This document shows, in pieces, positions 12,603-24,254 of a stretch of 64,000 nt of DNA (the stretch's first letter is position 1; each line of letters opens with the position of its first letter). This DNA is from Terramyces sp. JEL0728 (lineage: Eukaryota > Chytridiomycota > Chytridiomycetes > Rhizophydiales > Terramycetaceae). The notes beneath the pieces are model-generated. The model was not told where the DNA came from and ran no database searches. It saw only the letters and a list, made by a program, of their open reading frames with translations. The stretch lies in the NCBI GenBank assembly GCA_027603945.1, contig JADIIU010000023.1, forward strand, positions 1 to 64,000, read 5' to 3'. The translations under genes were made by a program, and so were the position numbers.

Positions 12603-13046
12603 TTAGACTTTGGACGGCGGCTTCTTTGTGCATGGGACAAAGGAGCATATCTTAATCTCCATATCAATAACTGCCTTTTTGATATTTACATTCGGTGCGT
12701 GAGCAAATAACCCGTGCCCTACAACACTTGCATCGTTCTTTAATGTCAATCCCTTGCCAATCAACTGGTAAAGTTCCAAATCAACAATTTGTTCCAGGAC
12801 AAGATGATGGCCGTCAATTTGACACTTCCAGGAATCAGTGACGCTGCCAATTTCACCGAGGTTGGCAATATCCCCGTATTCATGCAAGCAAAGGGTCCAG
12901 TTTTTTGGTTTGGCAAGTAGGTTTTTGTAGTTTGCAATGTACATTCGGAGCAAGAGGGACCCGTCCGATGTATGCCCAGCTCTAACCAGACCAACCGGCT
13001 TATACTTGGCATTGCTTGTTTGTTGAATAGTGGCAATTGCAGACAT
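12603..13046 (-). CDS. Cu/Zn-SOD-fold protein resembling domain II of the copper chaperone CCS
   Basis: A 147-residue single-exon protein. The centre (WTLCLHEYGDIANLGEIGSV) resembles the HxHExGD loop of Cu/Zn superoxide dismutase and even more the IHEKGD-type loop of yeast CCS domain II. The first copper-site His is replaced by Cys, and several other metal ligands are not evident, so SOD activity is unlikely. The C terminus has CSFVPC, loosely recalling the CxC tail of CCS. The N-terminal ATX1-like MxCxxC domain of a true chaperone is absent here, and I found no upstream exon encoding it. Assignment is tentative; it may be a divergent or stand-alone domain. Confidence 0.5.
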   Translation of the reverse strand: MSAIATIQQTSNAKYKPVGLVRAGHTSDGSLLLRMYIANYKNLLAKPKNWTLCLHEYGDIANLGEIGSVTDSWKCQIDGHHLVLEQIVDLELYQLIGKGLTLKNDASVVGHGLFAHAPNVNIKKAVIDMEIKICSFVPCTKKPPSKV

Positions 13047-13625
13047 TTCTGAAGAAAGTTTTGTGGGAAATTAATCTCCGCAAAAATGTCGCAGCCCTTC
13101 CAGCCACAAATTAGCCACGTATCCTACTTGAAATTATGCAGCACAATTATACTGCTTGATTAAAGACACGAGATTGGCAAGACTGTTAGGTACTCTTATC
13201 CTACGCGATTGGTAGTAATTCTGTTCCTTCTGTAAAGGAGCATTCAACCAAACATCCACTGATCAATGGCTGTTGAAATTATATCCAAGTGGTATTCGCC
13301 TCATTTTTGATGACTATTGAAATTATACTCTAGCGGTACTAACCTGTCCTCCCAAATAAGCCGATTGCAGCACTATACACCTCAATCGTGGACTGTTTGG
13401 AGCCATCGACAGGACAATGTCACTATGCTAGGGACAAAGATAAACTCTGGCAGATCCGTTAACCATTAGTACACACCATTTACACGCTCCAGCATATATC
13501 CCATACCCCCATTTCTCTACACTCCAGCACAGTACTTTTGCACTTTTTTCCGATTATTTCCGCAGCTATCTTTGAACCAATTCTCAAATTTTCCTTGTTA
13601 AAAATCTCAATCAAATAATACCAAG
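13047..13625. other. Divergent promoter region
   Basis: About 580 bases between the minus-strand CCS-like gene and the plus-strand PIN1 gene, so it should contain both promoters. I see no ORF, RNA gene or clear repeat. An ATX1-type exon for the CCS-like gene was looked for and not found. Confidence 0.5.
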
Positions 13626-14169
13626 ATGGTCTGGGAAGTACAAATCAATTAATCCAAAGGAACGAATGTCAAGAACAAAAAACAGATTATATTACTTTAA
13701 TACTGAGACTCAAGAGTCAGTTTGGGATAAACCTGAAGGCGCCGAAATCAAACCGCATGAAGCTGGAGATTCGCAAACCATCCGCGCATCTCACTTGTTA
13801 GTAAAGCACAAAGATTCTCGTAACCCATCAAGCTGGAAAGAGGTACTTTTTCGTTAATCTAGGAAAAAATAACCAGGACAAAGGAAGACGCAATGGAAAA
13901 GATCATTGGTATATCGTACTAATAGAAGGTTTTAGAAAGATGATTGAGGACAAGGAAGTTGATTTGGCAACTTTGGCGCAGACTGAAAGTGACTGTTCCT
14001 CTGCAAAGCGAGGAGGAGATTTGAGCTTTTTTGGACGAGGACAAATGCAAGCTGCATTTGAACAGGCTGCGTAATTTCTGTTTAATTTAGATTCGCACTG
14101 AGTGTTGGTGAACTTTCACAGCCTGTTTCTTCTGATTCTGGAATCCATTTAATTCTCAGAACTGCATAA
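13626..14169 (+). CDS. PIN1: PIN1/Ess1 phospho-Ser/Thr-Pro prolyl isomerase (WW + parvulin)
   Basis: Parvulin-type isomerase acting on phosphorylated Ser/Thr-Pro, for example in the RNA polymerase II tail. Predicted 154 residues in five exons: 13626-13637, 13660-13842, 13863-13908, 13926-14070 and 14091-14169. The introns are 22, 20, 17 and 20 nt. The WW domain begins at once (MVWEERMSRTKNRLYYFN...W..P), so the N terminus is a few residues shorter than usual. The catalytic segment ESDCSSAKRGGDLSFFGRGQ holds the active-site Cys, and the end SGIHLILRTA is canonical. Every junction restores the family alignment, making this one of the safest gene models here. Confidence 0.95.
13909..13925 (+). 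other. 17-nt intron in PIN1
   Basis: The intron is GTATATCGTACTAATAG. The branch-like TACTAA runs directly into the terminal AG. It carries in-frame stops if retained, and its removal gives EKIIEGFRK, which fits parvulin alignments. Confidence 0.85.
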
Positions 14170-14299
14170 TAAATCTTGCTTATCTTTCACTTCTTTGAAT
14201 CAGATGCAGATTGTATTCAATGGCAGCCATTCTTGCCAAGCAACAGCAGCATATAAACACAAAAAGCAAGACTACGGAAATATTAATTTATTTGCATAT

Positions 14300-15178
14300 T
14301 CAAGCAAACATCTTTGAGTAGACCTTCTTTTCATTAGCGACTGCTTGCGCCTTGGTTTTTCGAACACGCAAGATTTCTTGTTCCACGTCAACTCCTTTCA
14401 AGATCTAAAATCAACTACAGCCTACCGCTTTCTTGGATCCCAACAATTCGACTGCCTCTTCATATTTGCCAAGCATTGTTTGTGCTTGGTAAAGACGGAA
14501 TGTTGCTTTTTCATGATTTTCATCAATTTCCAAGGTTTTCTTGCTGTATACTTCTGCTTGTTGTGCGTCTTTGGTTTTTAAACTGGCCGCAGCAATATTA
14601 GAGTACAAGGAAACTTTAAGTTCTTTGATTTGATTACCTTCATCAGGTTCAGCACCCCAAGTATTTGAAAGAGTGTTTTCTGCTTGTAGATACAATCCTA
14701 AAGCGTCCTTGAAATCTTGCTTCTTGAAACATTCATTCCCTTGGTCCTTGAATTCTTTAGCTCTGGCAATCTTTTCTGCAATTGAAAGTTCAGCAGTTGA
14801 GAGATCAATGCCGAGCAATTCAACATTGAAGAGTAAAGTTGCCCCACCAGGGATCTTTGGTGGAGATCCTTGAGCACCGTATCCATATTCAGCCTTTATC
14901 AATAAATCTGCTTTTTCTCCAATTCTCATTGTAGCTACACCAACATCCCAACCACGAATGACTTGACCCTGACCTAGTTTGAATTCGAATGGAGTGCCTC
15001 TATCGACACTAGAGTCGAATTTTTCTCCATTTTCGAATAACGATCCAGTGTAGTGGACTTTGACGGTAGATCCAGATCTACTCGCTAATTCTCCAGTTCC
15101 TTCTTGGATAATCTTTTTGTATAAATTCTTTGATTCATCTAATGCAACGTAGCCTTCTGGAATTTCCATTACTGTCAT
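14300..15178 (-). CDS. FKBP-type prolyl isomerase with TPR repeats
   Basis: Predicted 285 residues from exons 15178-14426 and 14404-14300, separated by a 21-nt intron with an in-frame stop. An N-terminal FK506-binding domain (VKVHYTGSLFENGEKFDSS, GQVIRGWDVGV, YGYGAQGSPPKIPGGATLLF) is followed by about three tetratricopeptide repeats (KEFKDQGNECFKKQDFKDAL, YSNIAAASLKTKDAQQAE, ATFRLYQAQTMLGKYEEAV). This is the FKBP52/FKBP51 layout, with one rather than two FKBP domains. The family usually works as an Hsp90 co-chaperone through the TPRs. It converges with PIN1, another prolyl isomerase, 131 bases away. Confidence 0.92.
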
Positions 15179-15337
15179 TTATTAATTGTAGGTTTTTTTG
15201 GTTTGAAAATTGATTGGAAACTTCCAGAACAAATTTCCGAAATAATGAAAAATGAGGAACAGGGATAAGCTGATCCATAATCGCATCTCAATAGGCTCAG
15301 CGTGTACGGTATTCCAAACTTGGATGGAAGAATGAAT

Positions 15338-15978
15338 TCAATCTAAAAGTTTATTTACTTTTCTGTTTACTTTGGTCATCAATTCGTTTGAATTATCCAT
15401 TCGGGTGTTTATCTTGTTCAATGCACCGGATTGCGCGTCTAATTCTTTGCCAAAGTCCAACCCCATCATCTTCAATTTGGAAACATGACTAGAGACTAAA
15501 TCAAGGTTCTGGTTGATGCTGTCAGTGGCAGTTTCTTCTTTTTCAATTTCCTTTGCTGGACTATTTAATTGTGAAGCTGCGGGTCTTTCAAGTTCCGGTT
15601 TGACAGGTGTCTCCTTGTTGGCAGACTTTTTAAACAAATTCGAGAGCTTTGGACTTTTGAAAACTGGAAACATAAAGAATCTGTTTAACGCAGTCAGTTT
15701 ATCTACTTTCTGATCCACAGTTGCAATATCCTCACCAGCTTGAATAATATTCCGTTCAATATTACCAAGCGTTTCTTTGGTTATCAATAACTACCTGACT
15801 GTTGTTGCAGCAGAGTCATACTACTCCCCGCAATTTCATCTGTCTGCTGCAGCCGTGCCAATACGCGTTGGGTGGATTTCAGAGAGTCTTGTTCAATGCC
15901 AGACGTTTGTTTTTTCATTTCTTCCAAGTATCCATCGTTGTAGGATTTTGGTTTGAATAAATCATCATGACTTGACAT
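15338..15978 (-). CDS. SNAP-25/Sec9-family Q-SNARE
   Basis: Predicted 206 residues from exons 15978-15795 and 15774-15338 around a 20-nt intron. Two heptad-rich SNARE motifs are visible: one at about residues 30-90 (TQRVLARLQQTDEIAG..., DQKVDKL) and one at the C terminus (LDLVSSHVSKLKMMGLDFGK...ALNKINTRMD). The linker is long, charged and Pro-rich, and there is no transmembrane segment. No cysteine cluster for palmitoylation is seen, as in fungal Sec9. Expected role: plasma-membrane exocytosis with a syntaxin and a v-SNARE. It could also be a SNAP-29-type protein; two SNARE motifs cannot decide this. Confidence 0.82.
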
Positions 15979-16126
15979 TTCAAGGCAAAGAGTATTTTAC
16001 GTCATTAGCAGTATAAACAACAATCCGATCTGGCAGTGTGCCATATTTGGTTCATTATTCATACCGCAGTTCAAGTTTCGGCCCATTGAGTTCCCATCCC
16101 AACCCTTGCGAAATTTTTAACTTTTA

Positions 16127-17967
16127 ATGTCCCAAGTAACCTTGCTGGTATACGACCTTTCCCAAGGGATGGCAAGAGCAATGTCAATGGGAATGGTTGG
16201 AAAACAAATTGATGGTATCTGGCACACAGCAGTAGTTGTTTACGGAAGGGAATACTGCTTTGGTCAAGGAATACAGGAATTTCAACCTGCAAACTCGCCG
16301 TATGGAAGACCAGTTGACAGGATTGATATGGGTACGACTCAAATCCCTGCTAAAGTATTTATGGAATACATGGATACAATGAGAACTGTATGGACTGCAG
16401 ACAAGTATCACCTACTCGACAACAATTGCAGTAATTGACCTTAACTTAGATTCATTTTCAGATGAAGTGTGTTTGTTTCTCGTTGGCAGAGGAATCCCAA
16501 AACATATTACTGGATTGCCAGCTGAATTTCTTGATACGCAAGTTGCAAATTAACTCTAGACCTTTAGGACAATCGATAAGACCAATGATAGAGAATATGT
16601 ACGGGAGATCAAGCCATTCGCAATCGAATCCTTCGTTGAATCAGGCACCTACATCAACCGCATCGTCGGTTGTTCACTGTACAAGCCTCGCACAGCTACG
16701 GGATATAATTAAAAACAACAGAGCGGTAGCAATTGACTTTACGAGCAAAATGTGTGGGCCGTGTAGAATGATATCGCCTGAATTTGAAAGGTTAATTGAA
16801 GAAACAAACTCAAATGGGAATAATGTAGTTGGTGTATCGGTAGAAACATCAGTAGCAAGGGATATTAGTGCAGAATTCGAAATCAATGCTACTCCAACCT
16901 TCATGTTTTATTTCACCGGGGACAAGGTGATTTTAACTAATGCAGATGTCGGAATTTAAAGGGGCTGACAGAGCAGAACTCAAGAGTAGTATCGACCTGT
17001 TGGTATATACTGCATATCCGCCTCATCCTCATAAAAAATATCCGCTGCGAGCAATTAACGAATTGGTTGCTTCGCCAGCCATTAACTTTGTAGTTTCATC
17101 TAATTTGGACGTAATTTTCAAGAAACTGAATGAAATTATTGTGGAAAACAGAGTTTCGTTTGAAACTGATGCTTTGGAAACTTTACACAATTGGATGAAA
17201 GCAACTGATTATCAGAAGAATACGATTTTACCCCACAATTGGCACGAAGCTCCATGCAAGCTATTACTTACACTCCCAGTAGCAAAATTGTTTCCGTTGT
17301 TGGATATTTTAAGACTATTGGCAATCAACAACACCATTCGCAGCTATTTTGTCAAGGATAAAGGTAACCTTTGCTAATACAGATTCAGTTTATGTGCAAT
17401 TAATCATTCGTGTTCTTTCCGACAACACTGCTGGAATGGCTACCAAACTAATGCTGAGCAAATTTGTACATTTCGTTGACCTAGATTTGCAATCTGTTTA
17501 ATCCATCTGATTACAAACAAAGTTTCAAGCTCCTTTCGACTAAAAGAGTCCATGGATCTACCTCTAGAGATGAAATTACTCGTTTGCTGATTGAGACGCT
17601 ATTGGCTCCAGAATATCAACTACGTCAAGCTTCAGCATTGTTGGCGTACAATATTGGATGGAGTCAAGCGCAAATTCGACAATCTCCTGTTGAATTTGAC
17701 GAAGCTTGGTGGTCTGAATTGATTGCAGCCATTTCCAATGCAATTGAAACTGAATCTACCAGTGAAAAAGCCAACGACGAAACTGCATTCAGACTGCTTG
17801 GTGCAATTGCGTTTTTATTGGTATATTCTGAAGAACCAGTATTAGAATTAGCTAAAGTCGTGGAAGTGCCTCAGCACATCAAGCATCTAACCTCTAAGCC
17901 GCACAAGGAGCATGTCAAGTGGGTAAAGAGCTTAGCAAGCGAAGTCGACGACTTGCTGAAAGAATAA
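16127..17967 (+). CDS. PPPDE (DeSI-like) peptidase - thioredoxin - PUL domain fusion
   Basis: Predicted 580 residues in six exons: 16127-16430, 16450-16537, 16560-16926, 16946-17363, 17383-17465 and 17485-17967. The introns are 19, 22, 19, 19 and 19 nt, and the 22-nt one is GC-AG. Residues 1-150 form a PPPDE thiol-isopeptidase domain with likely catalytic His33 (GIWHTAVVVYG) and Cys101 (LDNNC-NSFSDE, completed by splicing). Next is a thioredoxin domain with CGPC at about residues 196-199. The C-terminal third (LPHNWHEAPCKLLLTLPVAKLFPLLDILRLL... AYNIGW) is a PUL domain, which binds Cdc48/p97 in other proteins. Likely role: redox-linked ubiquitin or SUMO processing with Cdc48; the combined function is inference. 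Confidence 0.9.
16538..16559 (+). other. 22-nt GC-AG intron
   Basis: Begins GCAAGT, the usual GC-AG donor consensus, and ends CTCTAG. Its removal gives LDTPLGQSIRPMIENMYG, the conserved end of the PPPDE domain. The nearest GT donor gives the wrong frame. Confidence 0.8.
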
Positions 17968-18390
17968 ATTGTACTGAATTAACTTTGTCTTGTGATTTAT
18001 CGATGAAAGGCAATGGGCTGTCAATGAATTAAACAGCCTCCAACAAGGTAAATGCACTACTCAGAATAGATCTACTGCTATTATTCTATCACGGAAAAAC
18101 ATAAACCGCTGGAATTTGCGGCCGGTGCCTGACAGTTTTCTAATTCGGGATCTGTGGAAAAAGTGTGTCTTTGCGAGTGTACAGTGAATAACCCTAAACT
18201 AAAGGAAGAATGATTGTCTAGTATCAGCAGCAAATCCCATCTCCCATCTCTGGCTTTCTTCCTCTTCCAGAACAGAAAAGCGCACTAAAAAACCTTTCGG
18301 CCTACTTTTTCCAAGAACTGCAATTTCCTATTTAGTGACGAATCAATCATCGATCAATATAAATACCGCGAGGAATTCTTGGTATAAGAA
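17968..18390. other. Intergenic and promoter region of the peroxygenase gene
   Basis: About 420 bases between two plus-strand genes. The only recognised element is the TATA box at 18358-18365. No ORF or RNA gene seen. Confidence 0.5.
18358..18365 (+). promoter_or_regulatory. TATA box of the peroxygenase gene
   Basis: TATAAATA lies 25 bases before the ATG at 18391, which leaves room for only a very short leader. Inferred from sequence and position. Confidence 0.55.
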
Positions 18391-19125
18391 ATGATCTTGC
18401 AACTCGCAGCCCTTGCTCTTTCTGTCACTGCTGTTCCGCAAGCACAATTGCAAGTTGGCCAATGGGCACCAGCTGGCCCTAACGATGTTCGTTCCCCATG
18501 TCCAATCTTCAATACTATGGCAAACCACGGCTACCTTCCTCGAGATGGAGGTGTAATGACTCGCCAGCAAATCGTAACTACATTCAAAGAGCAAATGTCA
18601 ATTGATGAAACTTTGACCAACCAATTAATGGATGCGACTTATCTTTTGGGGCTAGGAAACGCACACGACCAAACCCTTACTCTGGCTTCCCTCAACACTC
18701 ACAATGCAATCGAACACGATGCATCCTTGTTTAGAAACGACGCTTTCTTTGGGGATAACCACACTCGCAACCTCACATTACTAAGCCAATTGATTAGCTA
18801 CTCCTCCGACGGTGAAACTATTTCCATCAATGATTTGGCACGCTATAGAAAAGATAGATTTGCAGATTCCAAAGCCAGAGATCCAAATTTTACATTTGGT
18901 CCAAAGCAAGAATTCTTGGCTTTTGGCGAAGCTGCATTGTTGGCAGAAACTATTTCTCCAGCTAATCCAAAAAACATACCAATTGAAGTCTTGAAGGCAT
19001 TTGTTGGAGATGAAAGATTGCCAGTTGCTGAAGGATGGGTAAAGAGAACGGACACTGTTAATGACTTTAACGTCGGTGTTTATGCTGCCGAACTGAAAAT
19101 CAAGGCTGGTATCTTCAATACATAA
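18391..19125 (+). CDS. Short-type heme-thiolate peroxidase (unspecific peroxygenase/chloroperoxidase family)
   Basis: A 244-residue single-exon secreted protein. A signal peptide (about residues 1-17) precedes the heme-thiolate motif SPCPIFNTMANHGYLPRDG, whose Cys37 should ligate heme iron. The EHD triad sits at about residues 108-110 (IEHDASLFRND), and a candidate acid-base Glu lies further on (FLAFGEAALLAE). PCP plus EHD and the small size match the short peroxygenase/chloroperoxidase group, which inserts oxygen from hydrogen peroxide into organic substrates or halogenates them. Substrate unknown. It is followed closely by a SnoaL-like gene and a hydrolase gene on the same strand; any metabolic link is speculation. 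Confidence 0.9.
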   Translation: MILQLAALALSVTAVPQAQLQVGQWAPAGPNDVRSPCPIFNTMANHGYLPRDGGVMTRQQIVTTFKEQMSIDETLTNQLMDATYLLGLGNAHDQTLTLASLNTHNAIEHDASLFRNDAFFGDNHTRNLTLLSQLISYSSDGETISINDLARYRKDRFADSKARDPNFTFGPKQEFLAFGEAALLAETISPANPKNIPIEVLKAFVGDERLPVAEGWVKRTDTVNDFNVGVYAAELKIKAGIFNT

Positions 19126-19196
19126 TAAAATTGCTTATAGATTAGTGGTTGCACAGGTTCGGGCATACCGACAATTACAGCGGCAATCCCGCGTCC

Positions 19197-19204
19197 TATA
19201 AATT
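19197..19204 (+). promoter_or_regulatory. TATA box of the SnoaL-like gene
   Basis: TATAAATT lies 21 bases before the ATG at 19226. It supports a separate promoter for this gene and a minimal leader. Confidence 0.45.
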
Positions 19205-19225
19205 ACCAGAGTTGAAATTTTTCTC

Positions 19226-19654
19226 ATGGCTCACCAAAAAGCTCTCCAAGATTGGCACAAAGTTGTGTTCCAACAAGATTTACAGACTCTTAGAAACTTG
19301 CTAGATGACAATGTTACTTTCCATACACCGCTGTACCTCAAGCCAAGAAAAGGAAAAGATATCGTAACTGCGGTATTAGCTGCAGCAATTTCAAATTTCC
19401 AAGATTTCAAATATTTCAGAGAGTGGATATCTCCAGACGGATTAAATTGGGCTCTCGAATTTGAAGCAAACGTAGAAAACAGTAAAATTAAAGGTGTTGA
19501 TTTGATCAGATGGGAGGTAAAAAACGGTGAATGGAAAATTGCAGAGTTTGAAGTGATGCTAAGACCGGTTAAGCAGCTCGTTCGATTTGGCCAACTCCAA
19601 GCCTCTAAAATCCCTCAGGTGATCCAAGAAATGGGATTCAAGGTAAAATTGTGA
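19226..19654 (+). CDS. SnoaL-like (NTF2-fold) protein
   Basis: A 142-residue single-exon protein. It starts with a helix (HQKALQDWHKVVFQQDLQTLRNLL) and a DNVTFHTPLYLKPRKGKDIV segment, then beta strands with EFEANVENSKIKGVDLIRWEVKNGEWKIAEFEVM: the cone-shaped NTF2/SnoaL fold of small enzymes and binding proteins. Catalytic residues cannot be assigned. It lies 100 bases after the peroxygenase gene but has its own TATA box. Family confident, function unknown. Confidence 0.75.
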   Translation: MAHQKALQDWHKVVFQQDLQTLRNLLDDNVTFHTPLYLKPRKGKDIVTAVLAAAISNFQDFKYFREWISPDGLNWALEFEANVENSKIKGVDLIRWEVKNGEWKIAEFEVMLRPVKQLVRFGQLQASKIPQVIQEMGFKVKL

Positions 19655-19750
19655 GCGGCTGAATTATTGACATGCAAATGGCACCTGACCAACAATTAAA
19701 GGGCCGTCAAGCACGAATATAAACTCTAAAAAATAAAAAAAAGTTGTGAA

Positions 19751-21121
19751 ATGGTTCTCAATTTGATAATGAAACGGATATCGCCTTTGATATTTCCTGC
19801 TGTGTGCGGTGGTATGGTCCTCTCAATGGCGCTTGTGTATATTGCAGGACTGGCAAATCTCGCATATGTCTGCTATCTGATTTTGTTTAGCCATCCGCTC
19901 TCCTTGTCTGCTATCCACGTTTGGTTGCTAATCGAAGGTATTTTTATTATCTTTGTGGAGCTAAAGTTTAATTACAGCGACTGGCCTTCGGACCATCTCC
20001 CTCAACTTGATAGTACCAGATTCAATAATCTCTACAGTGAATTTTCCAGCCCAAAGTTTGACTACAAGACGTTTCTAGAAGGCTGGTTTTTCGGGGCTAA
20101 TTTGGAACTGGTACGCAGACAAGATATTTTCGAATGGGGTGCCTGTATCTTTTACAACACTAGTATGCATGAAATGGATTCAGAGCAAACCGAGAAAATC
20201 CAAATGTTGATGGATTTGCTGGAAGACAGAATGCAGCTTAAACTTTTGGATAGGGCTGCCAATGAAGCACCTTTACCAAAGATTTTGCTCACTACCGATA
20301 AACCAAAAATTTATACCCGCCCAATGGTCTACTATGCTGGAATTAGATTTGCTGATATTGCTGGGCAATTAGCTTTCCGAAATCTTGGGTTTTCAAAAAC
20401 AAAGATTGGTAATCACGGTCTCGAAATGTATTACAAACAATCAAATTTCTTTTCTAACGATCTGCCTATTGTAATCTTTCATGGACTTGGAATTGGTGTT
20501 TGCACCTATGTTCCATTTGTAATTGGCTTGCTCAAAGAATTCCCAAACCGCACGATAATCTTGTTTGAAGTCAAGGCGGTGTCCATGCGACTTGATGACC
20601 GTCATTACTTGCCAACTCAGTTTGTTTCTGATGTCTCTTTTGGATTGGAGCAACTTGCAATCGATCAGGCTGTTTTTGTTGGCCATTCTATCGGAACATG
20701 CTGTCTGAGATGGATGGATATATACGCTCCCAAGTACATCCACTCGAGAATATTCATTGATCCAGTTTGCTTCTTGCTCTGGAACCACCATATTGCTTAC
20801 AACGCGCTATACCGACACCCCAAAACTGTAAACCAAGCCATTATCAAGTACATTGCCATGTGCGAACCTGGAATTGCAATCTTTTTACATCGCTACTTTT
20901 CGTGGTTCCAAAACACTTATTTCAGTAACGAGCTGCCACAAAAATGTGTGATTTTCCTTGCAATGGATGATGACATTGTTGATGCGCATGAAGTATTGTC
21001 TTACTTGAAAGACCACAAAGACGATACTCGCCAAGTTGTTGCGATTGAAGATATGCTCCATGGACAACTAGTATTCCATCGCAAAATGAAGTTGGTATTC
21101 GACGCAATCCAAAGTTTTTGA
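19751..21121 (+). CDS. Membrane-anchored alpha/beta hydrolase
   Basis: A 456-residue single-exon protein. Two or three hydrophobic segments (about residues 12-45 and 52-70) anchor it in a membrane. The catalytic half has FHGLGIGVCTYVPFVIGLL (oxyanion region), the nucleophile elbow GHSIG with Ser at about residue 313, a late MDDDIVDAHEV with a likely acid, and DMLHGQLVFH with the likely catalytic His. Lipase, esterase or acyl-hydrolase activity is expected from the fold; the substrate is unknown. It converges with the Ste20/CNH kinase gene, whose end is only 44 bases away. Confidence 0.85.
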   Translation: MVLNLIMKRISPLIFPAVCGGMVLSMALVYIAGLANLAYVCYLILFSHPLSLSAIHVWLLIEGIFIIFVELKFNYSDWPSDHLPQLDSTRFNNLYSEFSSPKFDYKTFLEGWFFGANLELVRRQDIFEWGACIFYNTSMHEMDSEQTEKIQMLMDLLEDRMQLKLLDRAANEAPLPKILLTTDKPKIYTRPMVYYAGIRFADIAGQLAFRNLGFSKTKIGNHGLEMYYKQSNFFSNDLPIVIFHGLGIGVCTYVPFVIGLLKEFPNRTIILFEVKAVSMRLDDRHYLPTQFVSDVSFGLEQLAIDQAVFVGHSIGTCCLRWMDIYAPKYIHSRIFIDPVCFLLWNHHIAYNALYRHPKTVNQAIIKYIAMCEPGIAIFLHRYFSWFQNTYFSNELPQKCVIFLAMDDDIVDAHEVLSYLKDHKDDTRQVVAIEDMLHGQLVFHRKMKLVFDAIQSF

Positions 21122-21165
21122 TGTAATAAATCTGATTAAAATTTTAGTTTATTAATATATGATGC

Positions 21166-23833
<2,668 letters not shown>

Positions 23834-24254
23834 TTGCTGACTCGAAAAAAGTTAAAAAACAAGACTAAAAATGTAATACTAGGACTTGAGCAGTAAATTA
23901 GATTTAGAGCAGCGTCATAGTGATACGTACGCCTGCCTAGATCTACATTTACCCTTTAACTTGTCAAATAACCCATTATTTGAGACACGATTCGGAGCCA
24001 ACTTTCTGCGAATTATTACTCGCCTCTCGGTAGATAGAATAAACCTTTTATCTGCAACGTTGGCTCTATCCTAGCTACTGATATCCTTTACGTGTATTTT
24101 CAATTTATTCGAGTGTTTGTCTCCAGAAGCGTAATTGGAAGCACTCTCAAGCTTGCAGAACAGACAATACATGAATGGCAATCTCGGAATTCAGATAGCA
24201 AATTGTAACAGACGATGCTTCAAGATAAGGGAATAAATATATTACTATGAATGA
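23834..24254. other. Intergenic region
   Basis: About 420 bases upstream of the kinase and downstream of the LIM gene (both minus strand). No coding similarity or RNA gene recognised. Confidence 0.5.
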
